Shown here: in pieces, positions 44,921 to 56,616 of the stretch
How the letters are laid out: each line of letters begins with the position of its first letter
How positions within the stretch are numbered: the stretch's first letter is position 1
DNA from: Anomaloglossus baeobatrachus
Taxonomy: Eukaryota; Chordata; Amphibia; Anura; Aromobatidae
Reading direction: 5' to 3'
Assembly: GCF_048569485.1 (NCBI RefSeq)
Contig: NC_134354.1
Coordinates: 82,796,164-82,860,163, forward strand
Length of the DNA stretch: 64,000 nt
The notes under the pieces: model-generated
The model's input: only the letters and a program-made list of their open reading frames with translations
Told to the model about the DNA's origin: nothing
Databases searched by the model: none
Program-made: the position numbers and the translations under genes

Positions 44921-45836
44921 ATAATTTTAGATTCTCCATATACACGTGGAATGGATTATTGAGCTGGTGTGATTTGTGATCAATGCATGTTATTTTGTAT
45001 GTTGTATATGTAGGAGAATGTGCTGTTCCTGTTCACACAGGTGCACCAGTTTTGGATCCTACTATGTGGCAATACGGACAGATGTCTTATGGCCTCCGAC
45101 ATATTTATTAGTGTTATTAATGTAACGCAATAGACCAATATATTCTACAGCTTTGTAAAGAGAATGTCAAATACCAGCTCCTTTTTCCTATAGGCTCAAA
45201 ATCAAATCACAAAATATCTAAAGCTCAAGTGTATCTGACATCCTATTGCATTTTGTATACAGTCATATGTCTATACCCAGCATTTAACTATCAGATAGAT
45301 ATTTGTATGTTCATATCACACCCAACATGTGTCCATAGCCGCCCCTCAAAAAATTAGAATAGTATAAAAACTTCTTCAAACTCACAAGACACACAAGTAG
45401 CGTCTACAGTGGCACAACTGACCTAATGGGCTGGGTTTATTGCTATTTTTTTATCTAAATGTCCCGCTTTGCTCATTTAAAAAGATCAGTAAAGTTTAAA
45501 AAAATAATATAAAATGCTGTATAGGAGCCGGCGATATATGACAGCGAATGGAAATCAATTCACCAAAGGATTAAAAAAAAAGAAAGTGCACCTTGATGTA
45601 ATATATCATTCTATGTGGAAGTAGCTAAACATGATGAAATCAATAGTTTTCATGTAGTTACAAGGTCACATTGTGTTATAAGAAACCAACTGAATAAAGC
45701 TGTATGTCCCTTTAAGTATCCCTTCAAGGGAAATATATATTGTGTGTAAAGTTATCAAACTTTTCAAACTTATCAAACTTTTGTTTGGCAAATAGGAAAG
45801 ATCCCATTAAGTGCACAAAATCAATTAATTGGGCAA

Positions 45837-45840
<4 letters not shown>
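44916..45840. other. No feature recognised (intronic)
   Basis: AT-rich unassigned DNA. Confidence 0.4.

Positions 45841-45846
<6 letters not shown>

Positions 45847-45925
<79 letters not shown>
45847..45925. repeat. (TA)n microsatellite, about 39 units
   Basis: Nearly pure TA. Confidence 0.95.
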
Positions 45926-45931
<6 letters not shown>

Positions 45932-46052
45932 TCTTTTACCTTTGTATAACTCCAGAAAGTGGAACATTCCTAATCACAATTTCCCCAAATATTTCCCAAT
46001 ATGTCAAACGCTGCTCAAGGCATTCGTAAAAACACATGAGCTATCCATTAAG

Positions 46053-46071
46053 TGTATATATACAGTATATA

Positions 46072-46162
<91 letters not shown>
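46053..46162. repeat. (TA)n microsatellite cluster
   Basis: TA tracts interrupted by TACAGTATATA. Confidence 0.95.
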
Positions 46163-46164
<2 letters not shown>

Positions 46165-46681
46165 ATCAAGTAGTCAATAGTCAAATAGGGTATGGGAAAA
46201 GACCTAATTACTAATACATATAGTCCCATAAAAAATATATTTTATTAGTATGCGTTAAAATCACCAAAACCAGTGATAATTAATAAACATAGCACATATA
46301 TGTGATTAGAAACATACATCAAGTGAAGCTAAGTATACCATGCGGCTTCAATCTAACCTCTGGGAATGGTGTATCCAAATTATATGGACCATACCTTATC
46401 TGCCTTTGTCTTTTCCCCCATGCGGTATCATCATTAGGGCAGATCAGTCGCCGAGGTGTGGGGGTACCATATCGTTTAGGGTTCACCCTGTGGTTAGGTA
46501 GGGCAAGGAGCATTTGGGACTTTTTTTGGGAGACATTTCTTCCAATTATTTTATGTATGTCTCTAATCACATATGTGTGCTATGTTTGTTAATTATCACT
46601 GGTTTTGGTGATTTTAACGTATGGGAATATGTGTATTAGTAATTAAGTTTTTTCCCATACCCTATTTGAGTACATGTTAAA

Positions 46682-46685
<4 letters not shown>
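46163..46685. repeat. Inverted repeat pair between TA tracts
   Basis: 46175-46330 and about 46540-46680 are inverted relatives: ATTAGTAATTAGGTCTTTTCCC type text on one side, TAGTAATTAAGTTTTTTCCC on the other, plus the CACCAAAACCAGTGATAATT box and its complement. The centre has ACCATATCGTTTAGGG. Looks like a retroelement fragment bounded by TA tracts; family unknown. Confidence 0.45.

Positions 46686-46720
<35 letters not shown>
46686..46720. repeat. (TA)n microsatellite
   Basis: TA tract following TGTGTG. Confidence 0.9.
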
Positions 46721-46727
<7 letters not shown>

Positions 46728-46967
46728 TATTACAATATATTTTTTTATGGGACTACAGTATATGTATTAGTGTATCTATATACTTTAATATAGTTTACCG
46801 ATAATGTATGTATACATATAGAGCAACCAAGATTGCTTTTTAGTGGTCTATGGCAGTGGTGGTCTTCCCAAGGTGCTGGACTATTGGAGACTTTCACTAA
46901 ATATCTATTTATCTCTCTCTTTCATAATTAAAAGTCTCATTACAGACACTGCTGGAAAGACACACCA

Positions 46968-47075
46968 ATAAGGAATGTAGATTGTGAGCCCCAATGGGGA
47001 CAGAGATAATGATGTCTGTAAAGCTCTGTGGATTTAATGGCGCTATATAAGTGAGTACAGTAAATAAACATAGAT
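46968..47075 (+). mobile_element. L2-like LINE or SINE 3' tail
   Basis: GATTGTGAGCCCCAATGGGG, then GTAAAGCTCTGTGGATTTAATGGCGCTATATAA and AATAAACA, the tail motif also seen at 16085 and 53185. Confidence 0.6.
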
Positions 47076-47111
47076 TTGATAATACGTATCACATCATGGC
47101 GTGTAGTTTTA

Positions 47112-47468
47112 GGCTGTGTGCACACAGTGTGTTTAAATCATGTTTTTGATGTGTTTTGGGTGCTGATTTGTAACAAAACTGCATGCAAATCCTTATGGCC
47201 CCAAAGTCGAGAATCTTGAAGTTTTGTGCACATGTTGCTTTTTTTTGTACTCTTGCAGATTTGGTGTAGAAATCAATCTGCAGCATGTCACTTCTTTCAG
47301 TGTATTTCCACCCTAGAATGCATAAAACACCCATGCAAAAAAAAAATGCATAAAAAAACAGAGCAAAAACCCGTCAAAAATTGCCACAGAAATGTGTTTT
47401 TTCTGCCAAGAGATGCAGATTCAGTGCAGAAATTTTCGCCACCAAATACTCAGCGTGCAGACATAGCC
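47112..47468. mobile_element. MITE, family C
   Basis: Ends GGCTGTGTGCACACAGTG and CGTGCAGACATAGCC. Left flank TTA, right ATA. Interior AGATTTGGTG and GCAGAAATTTTCGCC as in 19059-19418. Confidence 0.8.
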
Positions 47469-48958
47469 ATACATAGGACTACATTCTCATGATGTATAAA
47501 TCACATAGCAGAGTTCCCTTATTCATTGTTAGCAGTCTAGAGTGCGGCTGTATGTGTTTTGTAGTTATATTGTGTTTTCAGCTGACACCTGTTCGCACTT
47601 TAGATGTGCGCGTCAGTCTTTTTGATATATTTGTAGTATAAATCACATACTGTCGCCACAAAGAGTTAAACGACAAACTCAGCTCTGCCGTGTCTTTCCT
47701 TTACGGAACAGTTGGAAAGTATTTCTGCACTTTTCTGGCTCTGATCCGGTTTTGTATAATTGCAGTAAATGTGTGTTTCCCAATACTGGACCTTTCCAAC
47801 ATAAATAGAGTTAATCCAATTATTACACTGTCGTCTAGGTTAATTCATAGTGATCTCATTTTATAATCTGGGATATTCTTTTGTAATTGTCTAACAAGTT
47901 GATAATCATCTGATAATCTGCGTTTCGGTCCCCCCAAACTTAATGTATATGTTTAGCTATGGCGGACTATTGTCATCCACTGTATGACACAATTACCAAT
48001 GCTAGGATTCATTGTTGCGGCTGAGTTCTTCTTTTCTATCTAGATTACGGTAATTAGGGACAGTCGATGTCTTGAGGACTTTGCGGTGACACTTGTTTCT
48101 ACAGATGAGCTCTCAGAAATCTGATTTTTTTTTTATTTATTTTTTTTTTTTTTTTTTTAGCCCATTCTCGGAATAGATATTTTCAAAACAAAAGCGAAAT
48201 CAATAAAATCATAAGCTTTATTAAATGTTGACATTTACAACCATATATCTTGAATGTCACCGTGTCAAGAAATAAGTAATATTTGACTTTTCAATGACTG
48301 TCAGATGATATGGCGAAAATGAATACTTTAATATTCTTTACATTTTTAAAGGTTACAGATCAATGTTTTTGAATACTCGCTGGGGATTAAATAGGAAAAA
48401 AAAGAACTTTCCTCGTTCCTCACCATCCCTATACTTACCGTATTCCTTATGTTTGTTCACCAGCGCTGGCGATAGGACATAGACATTTTATGATGAATTA
48501 TTTTTAGTCTGACGGACCTAGTGCTGTAAATGATATAACCTATGAAAGAATTCAATTATTAAGATGCATCACGTGGGGGTTATCATGTGCTTAGGATGAT
48601 ACTTTCATGGGTAAATGACCCATTATGCCGCATGTATTGTTTCCAGATTTGGTCCTTCAGAGATCATCATAAAGACGAGGGCATCGTGTATGTTAACATG
48701 GCTACATGTCACTATTCTGCTGTGCGGAGCATTTTGCGTTTGCAAATGATCTGCTACGTGTCTTGGGCACTTGCTGACAGGTTGTCTTTCAGAACTAGAG
48801 TCCATGCTGGTTCTGGGAGGTGCCTTCACAGATGCGCCTCATTCCTGATGATTGTTCTGTTTCTTAACTGGGCTTGCTCTGCCTGTGCTTAGTCAGCCGT
48901 ACTTCCTGTTTGCTCAGTGTGCTCTTGGCTCCTGTCTTGTGTAAGTGTTCTGACCTTG
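47469..48958. other. No feature recognised (intronic)
   Basis: Unassigned DNA with a T-rich run at 48128-48160. GC rises after 48600 towards the minisatellite; this could be LTR-derived, but ends were not found. Confidence 0.4.
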
Positions 48959-49450
48959 GCTTCTGACCTTGGACCTCTTCCTGACCACGTCTCTGTCTGC
49001 TCCCTGAATCTTATACATTACCTCCTGGCTTCTGACCTCGGACCTCTTTCTGACCACATCTCTGTCTGCTCCCTGAACCTTATATGTTACCTCCCGGCTT
49101 CTGACCTTGGACCTCTTCTTGATCATGTCTCTGTCTGCACGCTGAATCTTATACTTTACCTCCCGGCTTCTGACCTCGGACCTCTTCCTGACCACGTCTC
49201 TGTCTGCTCCTTGAACCTTATATGTTATCTTCCAGCTTCTGACCTCGGACCTCTTCCTGACCATGTCTCTGTCTGTTCCCTGAACCTTATACGTTACCTC
49301 TTGGCTTCTAACCTCAGACCTATTCCTGACCACGTCTCTGTCTTTTCCCTGAACCTTATACATTACCTCCCTACTTTTGACCTCGAACCTCTTCCTGACC
49401 ACACCTCTATCTTCTCCCTGAACCTTAGACGTTACCTCTTGGCTTGTGAT
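48959..49450. repeat. 69-bp minisatellite, about 7 units
   Basis: Unit: CTTCTGACCTCGGACCTCTT, then CCTGACCACGTCTCTGTCTG, then CTCCCTGAACCTTATACRTT and ACCTCCCGG. The unit length is 23 codons, so 200-codon frames stay open on both strands (ASDLGPLPDHVSVCSLNLI on plus, VRSREVTYKVQGADRD on minus). No start or family supports a real protein. Confidence 0.9.
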
Positions 49451-49792
49451 CCTGACTTGTCTGGCTACCCTTCTATTCATACTGCTCATAGTGTTCAGCA
49501 TCACACTACATTTGTGTAAGATATCGTAAATATTGACACATGAACCGCACATATACTGTTTTCTTACCCACAAACTCCTGGGAATAAAAAAAAAATATAA
49601 ACTAATTTACACTACATATGCTTGTTCCATTAAAATTTATATAAGAAACCACAGTACCCTGGTAAAAAGCTTATCCTAGTAGGGAATTCACTTGAGACCC
49701 CCTCTAAGAGCCTGAACACAGAGCTGCTAACAAACACCGAGTCTTGCTCTGGTCGTTCCAGTCTGTCCATGTATAACGCTATAAGGAATTTG

Positions 49793-50186
49793 TTTCATTG
49801 GCCACATGCAGTACCATGTTTTTCCTATAGCGGGTGCTGTAGGTAAAATTAGCAGCTAAATGGAGCATTGTCTGACATAACCAGCTGTTTTCCCTTTTTC
49901 CACTATATAATTGGCTATAATGAGATAACCCCTTTAAGAAAGGGAATCTGTCACCAGGTTTTTGCCACCTAATCTGGGAGCAGCATAACATAGGGGCAGA
50001 GACCCTGATTCCAGCGATATGTCACTTACTGAGCTGCTTAGTGTAGTTTGGATAAAATCACTGTTTAATCAGCAGGAGATTATCATTACAGGACTACTTG
50101 GCGTGCTGCAGGTAGTCCAGCATATCCATGACCTCTGTATAACTGCTAGATCTGCAGCAGAGAAAACATTGATTTTATCAAACAGC
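49793..50186. repeat. Tandem duplication, unit 394 bp, first copy
   Basis: TTCATTGGCCACATGC starts at 49793 and again at 50187. Each unit has about 145 bp of flanking DNA plus the 5' part of a TTAA-type MITE (from 49937). This copy's MITE is cut short at the unit boundary (AAACAGC joined to TTCATTGG). Confidence 0.75.
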
Positions 50187-50330
50187 TTCATTGGCCACAT
50201 GCACTACCATATTTTTCCTATAGTGGGCGCTGTAGGTAAAATTAGCAGCTAAATGGAGCATTGTCTGACATAACCAACTGTTTTCCCTCTTTTTACTAAA
50301 TTATTGTCTATAATGAGACAACCCCTTTAA

Positions 50331-50767
50331 GGGAATCTGTCACAAGGTTTTAGCCACCTAATCTGAGAGCAGCATAACGTAGGGGCAGAGATCCTGATTC
50401 CAGCGATGTGTCACTTACTGGGCTGCCTAGTATAGTTTTGATAAAATCACAGTTTAATCAGCAGGAGATTATCATTACAGGACTACTTGGTGCGCTGCCA
50501 AGTAGTCCAGCACATTCAGGAGCTCTATATAACCCCGCCCACACCACTGATTGGTAGTTTTTGTGTACATTGTACATGAACAGTGTTGTGCGTGGGGTTA
50601 TACACAACACTACCTTCAAATAATGCTAGATCTGCAGCAAAGAAAACATTGATTTTATCAAAATGACAGCAAACAGCTCAGTAAGTGACACATCGCTGGA
50701 ATCAGGGTCTCTGTCCCTACATTATGCTGCTCTCAGATGGGGAGCAAAAACCTGGTGACAGATTCCC
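50331..50767. mobile_element. TTAA-type MITE, complete
   Basis: TTTAA at 50326-50330 and 50768-50772. Ends GGGAATCTGTCACAAGG and ACCTGGTGACAGATTCCC. Further inward, TAATCTGAGAGCAGCATAA and its complement near 50720 continue the palindrome. Non-coding. Confidence 0.85.
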
Positions 50768-50772
50768 TTTAA

Positions 50773-51287
50773 GGCCTCATAAGGCCTATAAGGTTTCTGT
50801 ATTGCAGACTTGTATAGTTGTGCTTTGTTTTAGGGGTAAAACGCTCATTAATAACATAGAATATGACCCACAATCTTCTGCAATAAATAAAGGGAATGAA
50901 AAACTTAGTGAATATATTAAATGAGTGGAATGAGGTGAGTTCATGGTGTGATCGGCATGTGAGATAAGTGGAAGCACTTTTATTAATGTTATGTGATGGA
51001 GTGCTTCTGACTGCCGCAACTTTATACAGAGAATGTTCACTGAAATAATGGATCTGAAGCACAGAATATGAAATACAAAGTCAGATTGTGGGAAACAAGT
51101 GTCACAGACAGAAAAAGAAAAGCCAGAGCTCCAGAAAATAAAAGCAGAAGAACTCAGACTTATCAGACAAAAGTACACACTGCCCAAAAGATTTGGAAGT
51201 GTTGAACCCCCGGCAGATTACCCCGGCGCTGGACTAATATAGCGAGAAGATTTCCCTTCTTCTACATATTTTGTAAATATATTATTA
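50773..51287. other. No feature recognised (intronic)
   Basis: AT-rich unassigned DNA. Confidence 0.4.
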
Positions 51288-51444
51288 TATCTTTTCATAG
51301 GACAAAGCTGAAGATCTGACACTGTGATACAATGTACAGTAGTCAGTGTGCAGCTTGTATAACAGTGTAAATATGGTGTCCTCTAAATAACTCAACACAC
51401 AGCCATTAATGTCTAAACCGCTGGCAACAACAATGAGTACACCC

Positions 51445-52330
51445 CTAAGTGAAAATGGCAAAAGTGTTAATATTTTGTGTGGCCACCATTTTTTCAAGCA
51501 TTACTTTAACTCTCTTGGGCATGGAGGTCACTAGAGCTTCACAGGAGCCGCTGGATCCTCTTCCATCCTCCATGAAGACATGATGGAGCTGGTGGATGTT
51601 AGAGATCTTGCGCTCCTCCACCTTCTGTTTGAGGATGCCCCACAGATGCTCGGGGTTTAGGTCTGGTGACATGCTAGGTCAGTTCAGCAGTTTTACCTTC
51701 AGTTTCTTTAGCAAGGAGGCAGTCGTCTTAGAGGTGTGTTTGGGGTCATTATCATGTTGGAATACTGCCCTGTGGCTCAGTTTCGGGAGAGAAGGGATCA
51801 TATTCTGCTTCAGTATGTAACAGTACATGTTGGTATTCATGGTTCCCTCAATGAAGTGTTGTTCACCACAGCTGGCAGCACTCATGCAGTCCAAACCATG
51901 ACATTCCACCACCATGTCTGACTGTAGGCAAGACACACTTGTCTTTGTACTCCTCATCTCGTTGCCTCCACATACACATGACACCATCTGAACCAAATAC
52001 ATTTATCTTAGTCTCATCAGACCACAGGACTTGGTGCTAGTATTCCATGTCCTTAGTCGACTTGTCTTCGACAAACTGTATATGGGCATTCTTGTGCATC
52101 ATCTTTAGGAGAGGCTTCCTTCTGGAAAAACAACCATGCAGACCAATTTAATGCATTATGTGGTGTATGGTTTGAGCACTGACAGGTTGACCCCTCACCA
52201 ATGTAACCTCTGCAGCAATTCTGGCAGCACTCATGTCTATATTGATAGACATCCTCTCGATATGATGCTGAGCATGTGCACTCAACTCCATTGGTCTATT
52301 ATAGTAAGGCCTGTTCTAAGTGGGTCCTGT
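51445..52330 (-). pseudogene. Tc1-like transposase, broken (DD34E type)
   Basis: Two pieces are visible: FQHDNDPKHTSKTTASLLKKLKVKLLN (second catalytic Asp) and SPDLNPEHLWGILKQKVEERKISNIHQL (Glu box). The usual Ile of NPIEHLW is missing, and a stop falls between LLN and PSMSPDL; allowing for the lost codon the spacing is 34. The first Asp region is expected upstream near 52000-52100 but is degraded, and the N-terminal part continues beyond the L2 insertion near 53260-53400 (MAPHGKELSEDLK). Confidence 0.8.
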
Positions 52331-52353
52331 CCTGTTAAACCGCTGTATGGTCT

Positions 52354-53216
52354 AGAATTCGACATTTTCTTACCCTTGACTCTGCAAAAACTCTTACTGT
52401 CGCTCTCATTCATTCTCGCCTGGATTATTGTAATTCTTTATTAATTGGTCTCCCTGTTACTAAACTCTCCCCTCTCCAATCCATTCTGAATGCCGCAGCC
52501 AGGATCATTTTCCTCTCCAACCGCTTCTCCGATACCTCTGCTCTGTGCCAATCATTGCACTGGTTGCCTATACACTACAGAGTCCAATATAAATTTATCA
52601 CTCTCACTCACAAAGCTCTCCACGGTTCCGCACCCCCCTACATCTCCTCCCTCATCTCTGTCTATAACCCCACCCGTGCCCTCCGCTCTGCTAATGACCT
52701 AAGACTGACATCCTCAACAATTCGAACCTCCCACTCCCGTCTTCAAGATTTCTCACGAGCTGCACCTATGCTCTGGAACACACTACCAAGAGAAATCCGA
52801 TTAATTCCCAACATCCACACCTTTAAGCGGGCCCTTAAAACACATTTCTTTAGACTAGCCTATCACCTCACCGCCCTGATCTAATCTAGTCCCTTTCTGC
52901 CCTTCATAACAAAAAAAAAATGTACTTCCAATTCTTGTCCCCTGTACCTGTATAAATTCTGGCAGGCGACCGGTCCATGCAGCTGGTTTTGAATGCCCTA
53001 TTAAATTGATGGCTGGACCATATATAACAAGCTTTTCTCACCCATTCACCTTTTGTGCCTCCCCTATCTCCTCATAGACTGTAGCTTACGAGCAGGGCCC
53101 TCACTCCTCCTGGTATCTTAATTTTGTTTTTTTTTTGTACTGTCTCATATTGTCTGTACATGTCCCCTCTGAATTGTAAAGCGCTGCGGAATATGTTGGC
53201 GCTATAGAAATAAAAC

Positions 53217-53248
<32 letters not shown>
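52354..53248 (+). mobile_element. L2-type LINE, 5'-truncated, 8-bp target duplication
   Basis: TATGGTCT at 52346-52353 and 53249-53256; the flanks rejoin perfectly into the Tc1-like sequence. Ends in GCGCTGCGGAATATG, AATAAAACTT and a (TTA)n tail. Encodes the end of the LINE ORF2 protein. Confidence 0.9.
52355..52882 (+). pseudogene. L2 reverse-transcriptase protein, C-terminal part
   Basis: Reads ALIHSRLDYCN-like text, LLIGLPVTKLSPLQSILNAAARII, then HWLPIHYRVQYKFITLTHKALHG, PPYISSLI, and RAAPMLWNTLPREIRLIPNIHTFKRALKTHFFRLAY, the characteristic L2 thumb and C-terminal run. Uses two frames, so a frameshift lies in the first part. Only the last fifth of ORF2 is present because of 5' truncation. 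Confidence 0.85.

Positions 53249-53250
<2 letters not shown>
53217..53250. repeat. (TTA)n tail of L2
   Basis: About 11 TTA units forming the 3' tail. Confidence 0.95.
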
Positions 53251-53251
<1 letters not shown>

Positions 53252-53738
53252 GGTCTTGGCCACCATGCTGCAGCTCAGTGTCAGGTGTTGACAATCTTAT
53301 AGCCTTGACCATCTTCATGTAGAGGAACAAATCTTTTTTCAGATCTTCAGACAATTCTTTGCCATGAGGAGCCATGTTGAACTTCCAGTGACCAGTATGA
53401 GAGAGTGTGTGACCGATAACACCAAATGTAACACACCTGCTCCCCATTCACACCTGAGACCTTGTAACACTAATGAGTCACAGGAAAGAAAATGGTTAAT
53501 TGGGCACAATTTGGCCATTTTCAAGTAGGGATGTACTCACTTTTGTTGCCAGTGGTTTAGACACTAATACCTGTCCCGAATTATTTTGAGGGGACCTAAT
53601 TTACACTGTTATACAAGCTGTACACTGACTATTGTACATTGTACCAAAGTGTCATATCTTCAGTGTTGTCGCATAAAAAGATATGAAATATTTACAAAAA
53701 TGTGTGAAGTGTATTCCATTTTGTGATATACTGTGTGT

Positions 53739-53743
53739 ATATA

Positions 53744-53787
<44 letters not shown>
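53739..53787. repeat. (TA)n microsatellite
   Basis: TA tract followed by a T run. Confidence 0.95.
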
Positions 53788-53791
<4 letters not shown>

Positions 53792-54479
53792 TTATTTTTT
53801 TTTTTTCTAAATTAATGGAATTGTTTCAAATTTTCAATTTTGGAAGTTGTCTCCATCTTTGGGACAGGGGATAACTTCCGCATCATTGTGGCTGAAAACA
53901 CTGGGACCTCCACTGATCTCTAGAGCTTTGTCTCTGAATGGAGCGTCGGTCGGTCGTACACACATCTGCACGTTAAACAATTTCTTTAAAGCTTTTGTGC
54001 ACTTTTCACAAAACAATGTTTGTTTTTTTCTTACATTTGGTAGTGGTTAACATGAATTGAAAAAGTAGTAGTAGTAATAATAATAATAATAATAATTAAT
54101 AAAAAAAAGTTGCACTAACATTTTCAGATGACCGGATATGTCGCCTACAACTTGTATCGCATTTCAGACTTTGTCTGACCTGCTTGTTTCAAGCACCCGA
54201 GCATGGTTGTGCTCGCTGATCACTAGTGGTTGTGTCCCACCAGTAACCCCTGCTCCTTGTGAGATCTGTGTGTCTTGGAGGACATGTCCGTTACTTGCTC
54301 TCATGTATCATTCCTGTGCTGCCTTCTGCAGACCGTGCTCTGTGTGACTCTTATATACTGTAAGGCTGGGGCTACATGGGGACATCTATCATGCCACGCT
54401 GATATTTCACTCACTTGTTGCAACAATGGATATATTGATTTCCTATCATGTTCCATTGTTAAATATAGCATGCTGCTAC
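53788..54479. other. No feature recognised (intronic)
   Basis: Unassigned DNA with a short ATA/GTA run near 54066-54100. Confidence 0.4.
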
Positions 54480-54482
54480 TGA

Positions 54483-54719
54483 GGCCTCTTTCACACATCA
54501 GTATTTTGCATCAGTGTTTCATCAGTGTGTCATCAGTATTTGGATGCTAAAACCAGGAGTGTCTCCAAAATACAGAACAGGTGTCAGTCTTTCAATTATA
54601 GTTCTTCTCTGTAAGTTCCATTCCTGGTTTTGGCATCCAAACACTGATGACATACTGACGAAACACTGATGACATACTGACGAAACACTGATGCAAAATA
54701 CTGAAGTGTGAAAGAGGCC
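54483..54719. mobile_element. Short MITE, family A ends, TGA target
   Basis: TGA at 54480-54482 and 54720-54722. Ends GGCCTCTTTCACACATCAGT and ACTGAAGTGTGAAAGAGGCC. GTTTCATCAGTGTGTCATCAGT units near each end. Shares AAAACCAGGAGTG with 30375-30510. Confidence 0.85.
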
Positions 54720-54722
54720 TGA

Positions 54723-55286
54723 GATACAGAGATGCAAATGTGTTAGGTTTTCTGTCATTGGTTGCAAGTTGTATGCAGCAGACTTGCCATAGGCTACAGT
54801 ACAAGTTGCACCTGACATGCAACTTGTGTGTGGCTTGACTGTTTAATTCACAGCAAAATCACAGCTCTAAAATAATCGGTGAGTGAACTTAAAAAGTGAT
54901 AAGTGCCACAAAAATGAACCCCAACTTGCCGCCCACTCCGAAAGGAGAACGGAACCCAATTTACCCTTCCTTGACCCCCCTCCCCGGGACCAGAAGGGAA
55001 TAGTGCATGTCAGGGAACAGTGGTACCCCATAGAAAAAGCTTAGAAAGAAGAGTCTTGCACCCCACATTCACCTTGGGCTGCTATCCAAGTGAAACTAGG
55101 AGCCAGCCTAGATCACCTCCTTTCCTGGAAGAGGAGAACCTGGAATTTGCCTGATGTCCACACACCCACCGCCCTCCAGACTAATCAAGAAGGAACTCAT
55201 ATGTTAAACACAACCTGAAGGTAAGCCATAGCTTTACACAATACAGTCCAAGTGATCTCTGCAGAGGTGAGTGTTGTCATTCTTCT
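54723..55286. other. No feature recognised (intronic)
   Basis: Unassigned DNA, C-rich around 54960-55000. Confidence 0.4.
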
Positions 55287-55289
55287 TTA

Positions 55290-55735
55290 GGCTAGTTTCA
55301 CACTTGCGTTGGACGGGATCCGTAGCATTGCGTTGTGTGACGCATGCAACGGATGCGTTGCATATAGTGGCACAACGGATGCTACGGATCGTACAAAATA
55401 ACGCAATCCGTTATAGGTTTTTTTCCTTGACTTTACACATCTGGGCATGCGCAGTTGTGTAAAGACGGATGCGTTAACGGAATCCGTCAAATGACGCATT
55501 CTAACGGAATCCGCCACAATAGGCGTCCATCCATTATAAAAACAACGGACGCCAAACGGATTCCTGCAGGTTGCGTTTTTTTGACACTCCGCTAAGTGCA
55601 GAAAAACGCTACATGCAGCGTTCCATCCCCCCGCCACAGCGTCAAAATAACGACGCTGCGTCGTCCAGCGGATGCAACGCAGACACTTGCGTTACAGTGC
55701 GTCGCCCATATAAGTCTATGGAGAATAGCGCAGTG
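55290..55735. mobile_element. MITE left part, right end lost
   Basis: After TTA at 55287-55289, GGCTAGTTTCACACTTGCG. Interior is full of AACGGATGC / GACGCATTC boxes in both orientations. The expected complement of the left end is absent; similarity fades after ACTTGCGTTACAGTGCG at 55687. Confidence 0.6.
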
Positions 55736-56075
55736 CAGAATCTCTATCGGGGGTAGCCATCCTAGCCACCTATTGGTCTTTGCTAACATAGAAGTGACTA
55801 TTGGCTGGAAACATCCCTGCCATATGACGTAGGATATAAAGCCAAACTATGACATTTAGAAAAACGTGTGACTGTTCCTGCTAACAGGTTGTGAAAGACA
55901 GAAAAAAAGACGAATTTGAGCTTTACACAAAGTTGATGAGTCACATGCACCATTTTCATGAATTTGGTGCAAAATGTTTCAGCAGAAATCACAAATCGAA
56001 AAGAAAAAGTGAGGGCTGAAAATGGCCCTTTATGTTTTTATGGTCTTGTGCTCTTAAATAAATGTGCAACTCTAA

Positions 56076-56616
56076 AGGGGGCTTTACACACAACGACATC
56101 GCTAACGAGATGTCGTTGGGGTCACGGAATTCGTGATGCACATCCGGCCTCACTAGTGACGTTGTTGCGTGTGAAACGTACTAACGACCGCTAGCCATCA
56201 AAATTACTCACCTAATCATTGATCGTTGACACGTCGTTCTAATCCCAAAGATCGTAGATGTTGCAGGACGCAGGTTGTTCGTCGTTCTTGAGGCAGCACA
56301 CATCGCTACATGTGACACTCCGGGAACGAGGAACAACACCGTACCTGCGTCCTCTGGCAACGAGGTGGGAGTCACTTTCTTTTGGGTGGTCTCCGCCCCT
56401 CTGCTTCTATTGGACGGCTGCCGTGTGAATGCGCTGTGACGCGGCACGAACCGTCCCTTTAGAATGGAGGCGGTTCGCCGGCCACAGCGATGTCACAGGG
56501 CAGGTAAGTGCGTGTGACGGGTCCTAGCGATGTTGGCCACCATGGGCAGCGATTTGCCCGTGACGCACAACCGACGGGGGAGGGTGCGATCGCTAGTAAA
56601 GCGTGTAAAGCAGCCT
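56076..56616. mobile_element. MITE, family B, TAA target
   Basis: TAA at 56073-56075 and 56617-56619. Ends AGGGGGCTTTACACACAACG and GCGTGTAAAGCAGCCT. Interior AGGCGGTTCGCCGGCC and TGACGCGGC as in other B copies. Confidence 0.92.

Larger units (their letters stand above)
51290..53681 (-). mobile_element. Tc1-like DNA transposon with long TIRs, split by L2
   Basis: TA at 51288-51289 and 53682-53683. TIRs of roughly 150-200 bp: left TCTTTTCATAGGACAAAGC, GATACAATGTAC and later CTAAACCGCTGGCAAC; right is the complement in the same order. A transposase remnant lies on the minus strand. An L2 LINE interrupts at 52354-53248. Confidence 0.88.

Noticed and set aside
41293-46229. Tyr-Ile-rich open frames on both strands
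   Set aside because: Direct translations of TA and GATA microsatellites; no protein signal.
48917-49573. 200- and 219-codon frames of repeat proteins
   Set aside because: Both strands are open only because the minisatellite unit is 69 bp; no start context, signal or known domain.
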